From Proales similis (taxonomy: Eukaryota > Rotifera > Eurotatoria > Ploima > Proalidae), in the NCBI GenBank assembly GCA_019059635.1, contig JAGVRJ010000002.1:3224001-3288000 (forward strand): a DNA stretch of 64,000 nucleotides. Reading direction: 5' to 3'. The notes under the pieces are model-generated. The model searched no databases. It had not been told where the DNA came from and saw only the letters and a list, made by a program, of their open reading frames with translations. The translations under genes were made by a program, and so were the position numbers. Of the stretch, positions 58,177 through 64,000 are shown one piece after another; within the stretch, counting starts at the first letter, position 1; every line of letters begins with the position of its first letter.

Positions 58177-59105
58177 CTATAAATTGGCAGCGTTGAATTG
58201 AGAGGCCGGATCCATGTCAAAGTTGTGGTTCACGTCGATCATCTGAAGCAGTTCTTTTTCATGCGGCACTCTATTACTCTCCAGTTTAGACCAGATTTGT
58301 TCGTCTTTCAAGTTCAGCAAGCTAAATTCTAGTTGATCATGACATGAGACGGGAAATGGGCTCACTGTTAAGATAAATCTCAAAAGCGCCTGTGCTGATC
58401 AGATTCGCTTCGATGGCATTGGCCGTGAAGAAGATCATGAGTGTGGCGTACAGCTGTTGTTTTAGGTCAGACTAGTAGACAAAGGCCAGAGAGACAGAAG
58501 GCCAAATGCTGACCGATTTACCTTGTTCTGCGAGGCCCAGGTGAAAACTTGCGGGGTGGCCATGCCGAGCTTGTTGAACGGATCCACGCCCATCAGGATG
58601 CATCCGACCAGCGCCATTTTCAAGATGCTGATCGCCTGCGCGATGGCTCCCTTGTGCCACGCCGGCGGATAGTTCTCGCCCACAATGTTCATGTCCGGGT
58701 ACTTGGAGCGAATTATTTGCGAGTATTGGTCGAACAGGTTGCGATAGCCGCACGAGTAGCTTTAGAAGGGCAAACTGTTTGAGGCAAAAAAGTCCAACCC
58801 AGAAAACGCTTCACTGACCAGAATTTGAACTTGATCGTCCTCTGCTCGTGCAGATGAGGCTGATGCTTGAATTTAAGACTTGGAATCTTTTTGCCTTCGC
58901 CCAAATCTGCGTCCGTGCTGTCGTATTGAAACGCATCCTCGTCCGGCTCGTCGAACGTCTCTTGCTCGTTAAATGGCGAGGCGTCATCAAACGACGGCCG
59001 CTCGTTCTCTTGATGCTCGTTGCTCAAATGCTCTGACGAGCTGAATATGTCTCTGACCGAAAAGACCAGCACCAGACTGAACAGGAACAAGAATGTTCGT
59101 TCCAT
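58177..59105 (-). CDS. SELENOT: Selenoprotein T homolog with Cys instead of Sec
   Basis: Four exons (58819-59105, 58522-58759, 58366-58453, 58177-58304) give 246 residues (human 195; the excess is an acidic N-terminal insert). The signal peptide is MERTFLFLFSLVLVFSVRDI. The thioredoxin-like core is clear: KFKFCYSCGYRNLFDQY, IIRSKYPDMNIVGENYPP, GVDPFNKLGMATPQVFTW, ISTGAFEIYL and WSKLESNRVP. The vertebrate redox motif CVSU appears as CYSC, so the Sec codon is replaced by TGC and no SECIS is required. The first Cys codon is split by intron 1. SELENOT is an ER-membrane oxidoreductase linked to Ca2+ homeostasis and protein folding. An upstream in-frame Met at 59243 was not used since it would hide the signal peptide. 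Confidence 0.92.
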
Positions 59106-59435
59106 TTTTATTTCTAATTTGCTTCGTTGGCTCTCTGCCTTTCTATTTGGGTGTGTATTGTCTATTTGAACCCGGCCAGACCTAAATATGAGGAAAGAGA
59201 GGAAAATAAACGGCCAGAGACGATGCTTGTGATTCGACGGCATGCATTTTCATAATTTCGCTCGACTTGCCAAATGCAAATTGCTTTCAAAATCGATCGC
59301 TCGTGCATAAGTCGCAAAACCAAATTAACTGCCGGGACGGTCTTTATTTTATTTTCGAAAAAAAAATGATTCACAATTGCTCAAACTGTCTGCTCGGTCT
59401 GTTGGCGATTTAAATTGAGCTTATTACTCAAGTGC
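59106..59435. other. SELENOT promoter and FBXO22 3' UTR
   Basis: 330 bases between two minus-strand genes with no exon. Minus-strand AATAAA (TTTATT near 59342-59351) lies about 90 bases past the FBXO22 stop. Confidence 0.45.
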
Positions 59436-60611
59436 TCATTGCGAAAAGGTGAGCAACGTGAATATGGAAGTGAACGAATGAAACTGAATAGGCCGATCGA
59501 ACGCCTCTTTGTTATGAACGTGTCCAATTTCACCGTTGGCAAAAAAGCCAACCACTCGGCTACGTGGGCACAGAGATCGGACAAGAGTTGACTCGTAATT
59601 GACGCGTTCGTGCAAATCTCGCCCTCTTGCACAGCAGCTGATTTGAAGCAGAAGACTGGGCGCGTCTTCTCGATAGGCCTCACGAATCGGACGCAAGTGG
59701 TGTTGGAAAAACGGCTCGAATTCGCGCACGTCCGAATCAAAAGGCACCACGGCTTGTGTTGTCTCGATCGTTTGAGTCCCTCTGGCTTGTTTGAAAAGCA
59801 CCAGAGTGAGTGAGGAGTTTGGCCCATTGTAAACGGACTCGGCCAGGCCGCCGCCAACCGTGAACGGCTCGGGCATTTTCCTCCTGAGCGCATTCAGTCG
59901 ATCGAAGAGCAGTTCGCTCATTCTTGTGATAGTTCTGACCGACGGCGACAGAACTAGAATGTGTTTGATTATTTGTTCCTTCTCAAGTCTGACAAACTGC
60001 TTGAAACGTGTGAGCGAGGAAAAGTGTCCAAGTTGACTTTGACTGGCCAGTTCGACCACTTCTATCTCAACGCCGAGCTTCTTCGAGTTCAGCAACACCC
60101 CACTGAACGCCAGTCTATTCTGGTCCTCTTCAATTTCTTCACACCTCAGCCGTTGGATGTCGGTGCCAATGACGCCTTCGGCAAATAGAAAAACTGAACG
60201 CATTCGAGCTGGATATTGCTCAAGGAGAGCTTGCACGAACGGAAGCCCCAGCTGGGTCTTGATGCGTTTTCGGCTCGATGGACCCTCCGCGGCTGTCTCT
60301 TGATCGGCAAACAGACTCTCTTCATTGAGTGCAACGCTGGTAAAGAACAAGGCGAAATCGGGCGCAAACAGAAGCCGACCGCTCTGAGCCTGAATGAGCT
60401 GCACAAACTGAGAGCGGTCGAATTGATTCTGGCCGTCATTGGCTAAATCGGTTAGATCAAGCAGATCTGTGCAGATTGCTTCTTTCCTCGACTCTCTGAC
60501 CTCCTTGGCGAGCCTTGACCACGTTGAGCAAGCTCGAGCGAGCGTGCAGAGCTCTTTGTCAGAGAGGCAGTGGAATATGCGCAAAATGACAAGATCGTCG
60601 AGGTTGTTCAT
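59436..60611 (-). CDS. FBXO22: FBXO22-like F-box/FIST-domain protein
   Basis: Single-exon 391-residue frame (human FBXO22 403). The F-box is at residues 1-45 (LVILRIFHCLSDKELCTLAR then ACSTWSRLAKEV). The FIST domain includes VGGGLAESV in place of the vertebrate AGGQVDNL, and the C-terminal block LLQISCCARGRDLHE, CPRSRVVGFFANGEIG and FHSFTSIFTLLTF matches FBXO22 (CVGRGFQYY, PLFGFFGNGEIG, FHSYTTIMALI). FBXO22 is the substrate receptor of an SCF ubiquitin ligase acting on histone demethylases and BACH1 in vertebrates. Divergence of the central part is high. No intron seen. Confidence 0.88.
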   Translation of the reverse strand: MNNLDDLVILRIFHCLSDKELCTLARACSTWSRLAKEVRESRKEAICTDLLDLTDLANDGQNQFDRSQFVQLIQAQSGRLLFAPDFALFFTSVALNEESLFADQETAAEGPSSRKRIKTQLGLPFVQALLEQYPARMRSVFLFAEGVIGTDIQRLRCEEIEEDQNRLAFSGVLLNSKKLGVEIEVVELASQSQLGHFSSLTRFKQFVRLEKEQIIKHILVLSPSVRTITRMSELLFDRLNALRRKMPEPFTVGGGLAESVYNGPNSSLTLVLFKQARGTQTIETTQAVVPFDSDVREFEPFFQHHLRPIREAYREDAPSLLLQISCCARGRDLHERVNYESTLVRSLCPRSRVVGFFANGEIGHVHNKEAFDRPIQFHSFTSIFTLLTFSQ

Positions 60612-60821
60612 TTCTCATGTTAAAAGAAACTATTGCTCACAAGTGAATGCTATTCAATTTAGAATTTTATTCTGCTCAATTGCGGTCATGTTTTGGTATT
60701 TGTGAACACAAGACTTGAAGCAAGAATTAAATCACAACGATTGGTTTATTTGACAGCAACTTGACACTTGTCGGACACAGCTTCTATTCTTCTTGAAGGT
60801 GCGAAAAATCGAATTTAGAAC
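60612..60821. other. Short intergenic
   Basis: 210 bases between two minus-strand genes: FBXO22 promoter and 3' UTR of the unidentified gene (TTTATT at 60747-60752). No further feature. Confidence 0.4.
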
Positions 60822-61328
60822 TCAAAGGATTGCGCAGCTTGAACTTTGACGCGTAGAGCTGGCTGTCCATGCTTGGACAGGGCGTCTCAGGTGTTCAGTG
60901 ACCTCTCGGAGCGGATCCATGTAGTTGTTTTTGAGCCATGCGTGCTTGAACAGCATTATGTTGTGAACGGAGCGATTCACGTTTCCGATGGTGAGCCGGT
61001 TGCTGGAAATCAGATGCAGCGTGTTGGCAGTGAGCTTGACAAACTCGTTGCCGCTGTCGATCTGCTCGTTCAAGAAGAACACTTTGTCTGTGAGCTCGTC
61101 TGGACTGAAAAGCAAACAGATCTTGACGATGTTCATTAGGTCCGAACGATCCATCTGCGCATAGTTGTCGTAGTTTGTGTAGCGACTGATCCAGCCCTCT
61201 TCGCTTAGATCCAGCACCGTGCACACACACTATATGTAGTACATGAGCCGGGCAATGGGACTCGAAGGCACCGTGCATGTGACTCCGGTTTTTTCCACTT
61301 CAACTCGTCTGCCGATTATTCCTTGCAT
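60822..61328 (-). CDS. Unidentified conserved-looking protein; frame interrupted by one in-frame TAG
   Basis: From the ATG at 61326-61328 the frame reads MQGIIGRRVEVEKTGVTCTV then PSSPIARLMYYI and hits TAG at 61230-61232. The same frame continues CVCTVLDLSEEGWISRYTNY for 130 further residues: MDRSDLMNIVKICLLFSPDE, VFFLNEQIDSG, IMLFKHAWLKNNYMDPL. Sequence on both sides looks like globular coding DNA. A 39-base intron (donor AT|GTACTA at 61240, acceptor TCTAAG) would remove the stop in frame, giving IARLIEEGWIS, but it is shorter than any other intron here. Alternatives are a nonsense mutation, read-through, or translation starting later. I do not recognise the family. Confidence 0.55.
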
Positions 61329-61684
61329 CTAGACTTAAACATGATTTAGACATTGAATGGCTCAAACAACAGTTCTTATTTTCTCTTTATTGCCTTGAGA
61401 GAACGAATGAAAGAGCCATGGCGACGCTCTATTTCTGAAGCATGAATCACGAGGCGATTTGAAATTTTACATCTTTCCTTACTATCTACTTGAGTGTCGC
61501 TTTTCAAGCCAATCGAAACAACAAAAGCCTTACTTGAGAGAAAGAGAGAGTTTTATTGGAATGATAAAGTTTAATCTGTTTTTCCTTTTTTTATAATCTT
61601 TTTAGTACTTATCATTTTTTCATTCAGTGCTCACAATATTTTGATAAGGACAAAACGACTTTAAGATAAATATGCGATTCTGAC
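61329..61684. other. Intergenic: LRR gene 3' UTR
   Basis: AT-rich. Minus-strand AATAAA at 61552-61557 (TTTATT on plus) lies 128 bases past the LRR stop. No exon recognised. Confidence 0.45.
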
Positions 61685-64000
61685 TCACTCAAGGCTGTAT
61701 TGAGAGCATTGAGAGAGCAATAACTGTGCTTGCTGATCAGAAAGCAAGTCGAAGAGGACGCCCACTTTAAGCAGCTGGAATCTGCTCTTGCAAACTGAGA
61801 CCGGAGCCGCTTGTTGGCTGCTGCTGCTGATGTTTTGCGCAGTTGACTGCTGAATTGTCAAAACGTAGATGGAGCGGAAAAATTCGATACCGGACACAGT
61901 TCGCACCGATCGGTGCTCTAATCCGGGCAGATCGTGGCTTAGATCTACTTGACTTTGAAAGGTGTCCAAATAGAGGCGATTAAGACCAACAAGCTGGGTG
62001 AAATTCTTCAGCTGATTAAGAGCCAACGGATTGTGGCTTATTAAGAGCTCATTCAAGCCGGACATGGCCTTGATCGGCACAAGGCTCACTACTCGATTAG
62101 AAGCCAGATTCAGTTTTTTGAGAGGAAACTGGCCAAGGGCTGACAAATCTGAAATTCTGTTCATCGATACGTCCAGCTCTCCCAGTCCGGCCAAGTGTTT
62201 GAGCCAATCGAGGTCGACAAGCGATGAGTTGGACGCTTTCAAACGAAAGAACTGGGTGGCATAGGAGACGCTGGCCAATCTTATTACCTTGATTGGATTG
62301 TTTGATATGTCCAAGTTGGCAGGAACTACGGACAGCTCGACCGACTTGATGAGATTATTGGCCAAATTCAAGTATTTCAATTTCTTGAACTCAATCAAAC
62401 AGGCGGCCTTTTCGACTTGATTCGAGTCTATGTAGAGCTCGGTGAGTTGATCCAAGTGGCAAATGGCCTCGACGCTTTTCAGCCGATTGTCGCTCAGTCT
62501 CAATACCGGTCCGTATAAGCTGTTTACGCTGAACATTAAGAATTCTGGGCCAAACTGCACACTCCTCATAAATTCAATGTCTTCTAGGCCGTTGCTTGCC
62601 AAGTTTATGATCAAATTAAACTCAAATTGAACAAACTGGGGTATTTTTTGTAGCCGATTGTTTTGCAGATTCAGATAAACAAACTCGGTGGGAATATTCA
62701 GATTGAATCGTTCGATTTGATTGTGGGCCAAATTGCACCAAGTCAGATTTGGCGACCAGAGCTCGATAATCTTGATCCGATTGAATTCGAGCAACAACTC
62801 TTTCAGCTCGGGCATATGATCCAGCACCGGCGCTTCCTCAAGCTGGTTATAAGACAAGTTCAAATGGGCCAATGCCGGCAGCACCAAACGAGATGAGATC
62901 TTCTCGATTCGATTTTGCGATACGTCCAAATGTGAGAGACGACCGAGACCGCTCAGGGAGTCTATTGAGCGAATTGAGTTCATTCTAAGACGAATCGAGG
63001 TCAAATAGACCAAATTTGCAAACTCTTCAATGCTCTCAAGGCCACTAGAGCTCAAGTCAAGCGATTTGACCCGATCGCCGTGCTGGTTCAGCCAGACGAG
63101 AGCGGACAAGCGGTTGAAAGCCAAATTTAATTCAAAATGCGAAATGACAACTGGCGGACGTACAGACGGAACAATTCTGACTGTCTGAAGGGCGGCGTTT
63201 GTAATCAAGTTGTTTTGAAGCGACAGGGAACGTAAGTCGCTCAGCTGGAACAAGCATCTGTCAATTTGTTTGATTCGATTCGAGTCGGCCTGGATTGTTT
63301 GCAGCAGTTTGTTCTCACAAAGTCCTTGGATTGAATCGATTTGATTGAATGAAATGTCAAGGAAATTCAATTCGCTCAGCTGATGCAAGTCAGGCGGTAG
63401 TTGACGCAAGCGGTTAGTGCTCAAGTTCAATCTATTCACAACGCATGGCCTGCTCATTCGAACTCTGAAGCGTCTGAGTCGATTGCGGCCTAGATTCAAA
63501 TCGATCAATTTGCTCTGCGCGTTGCTCAGCACAAACGTTTCGATCCAGTTGGAGTCGAGTGAAAGTTCAGTCAAATTGGGCAGCTTGTTCAGCCAGGCGA
63601 CGTTCCTGATTTGATTGTCACTTAGATAAACTTGTTTAATTGACCTCAATTCTCGCTCAATTTGAACAGTATTTATTCGATTCGATAGAGCATGAACATT
63701 GTTGATAAATGCAGATTCATTGCTTATTCTCAAAGTTCTCACCAGATTATTGTCAAACCGGACTGTCTCGGCCTGAATGTGATTCATCCAGCTCGAGTCG
63801 TCGATAAAGTTGCCACTGATGGAAATTATCGAGATTAAGGCTCTGCCTGCGCCGTTTTCTTTATTGAACGGAACTCTTCTTATGAAATTGTTTTCAAGGC
63901 CGAGCCCTATCAGATTGACCAAACTGATGATGGGCTCTATGTTGGTCAGCTGATTGTTGGACAAGTCAAGAACAGTCAGGTTGACCAAATTTGAAATGCA
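61685..64000 (-). CDS. Large leucine-rich-repeat protein, 5' end outside window
   Basis: At least 771 residues in one open frame running off the right edge. About 25-30 irregular LRRs of 20-24 residues with LxxLxLxxNxI consensus (LTVLDLSNNQLTNIEPIISL; LTELSLDSNWIETF; LGELDVSMNRISDLSALGQF). The C-terminal 75 residues lack repeats (QNISSSSQQAAPVSVCKSRF). No membrane span is visible in this part. Repeats are mixed SDS22-like and longer types, as in chaoptin-like or cytoplasmic LRR scaffolds; the family cannot be fixed without the N-terminus. The stop codon overlaps GTGAGT, a good donor, so a further short 3' exon is possible. Confidence 0.85.
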   Translation of the reverse strand, partial: CISNLVNLTVLDLSNNQLTNIEPIISLVNLIGLGLENNFIRRVPFNKENGAGRALISIISISGNFIDDSSWMNHIQAETVRFDNNLVRTLRISNESAFINNVHALSNRINTVQIERELRSIKQVYLSDNQIRNVAWLNKLPNLTELSLDSNWIETFVLSNAQSKLIDLNLGRNRLRRFRVRMSRPCVVNRLNLSTNRLRQLPPDLHQLSELNFLDISFNQIDSIQGLCENKLLQTIQADSNRIKQIDRCLFQLSDLRSLSLQNNLITNAALQTVRIVPSVRPPVVISHFELNLAFNRLSALVWLNQHGDRVKSLDLSSSGLESIEEFANLVYLTSIRLRMNSIRSIDSLSGLGRLSHLDVSQNRIEKISSRLVLPALAHLNLSYNQLEEAPVLDHMPELKELLLEFNRIKIIELWSPNLTWCNLAHNQIERFNLNIPTEFVYLNLQNNRLQKIPQFVQFEFNLIINLASNGLEDIEFMRSVQFGPEFLMFSVNSLYGPVLRLSDNRLKSVEAICHLDQLTELYIDSNQVEKAACLIEFKKLKYLNLANNLIKSVELSVVPANLDISNNPIKVIRLASVSYATQFFRLKASNSSLVDLDWLKHLAGLGELDVSMNRISDLSALGQFPLKKLNLASNRVVSLVPIKAMSGLNELLISHNPLALNQLKNFTQLVGLNRLYLDTFQSQVDLSHDLPGLEHRSVRTVSGIEFFRSIYVLTIQQSTAQNISSSSQQAAPVSVCKSRFQLLKVGVLFDLLSDQQAQLLLSQCSQYSLE

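Overview
The window looks like a nuclear contig of a small-genome animal. Genes contain spliceosomal introns, mostly about 50-70 bases, and products are recognisably metazoan: SF3B1, ZAK, TLX homeobox, TRPM channel, SCAMP, smoothelin-type CH protein. Genes lie 150 bases to about 2 kb apart on both strands. Two motile-cilium proteins (WDR93-like and PIERCE1-like) argue for an animal with ciliated cells and against nematodes and most arthropods. A miniature spiralian is my best guess, but the sequence alone does not prove it. No CRISPR array, tRNA, rRNA or transposon was recognised.

Layout: 1-7500 holds the 5' end of nicalin, intronless SF3B1, a small secreted orphan and an SLC25 carrier (all minus). 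7500-10900 has a divergent pair of Ly6/three-finger genes, an intronless GPCR and SNIP1. 11600-16100 has ZAK (MAP3K20) and the TLX homeobox gene, followed by 1.3 kb of non-coding DNA. 17300-25700 has an 18-exon TRPM channel, V-ATPase subunit E and SMAP. 25900-30300 is a WDR93-like gene with an unrelated opposite-strand gene inside its second intron. 30500-35800 has NDUFS4, a SCAMP gene with two sets of duplicated alternative exons, and a smoothelin-like gene. 37000-45400 has DIS3, EDC4 and a second GPCR. 47500-49400 has a disordered-protein gene and PIERCE1. 50000-57200 is a near-perfect 3.45-kb tandem duplication running from intron 1 of an RNF14-type RBR ubiquitin ligase into the last exon of a myristoylated EF-hand gene. 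57600-64000 has a small myristoylation-motif protein, a Cys form of selenoprotein T, FBXO22, an unidentified gene with an in-frame TAG, and the 3' part of a large leucine-rich-repeat gene.

Common themes: several genes serve RNA processing or decay (SF3B1, SNIP1, DIS3, EDC4), but nothing indicates operons. I placed exons by reading frame, GT/AG signals and remembered family sequences. Every multi-exon model given sums to an uninterrupted frame except where stated. The most unusual observations are the duplicated TM3 and TM4 exons of SCAMP, the tandem duplication with its frameshift and chimeric EF-hand gene, the nested gene in WDR93, and very frequent AAG 3' splice sites.
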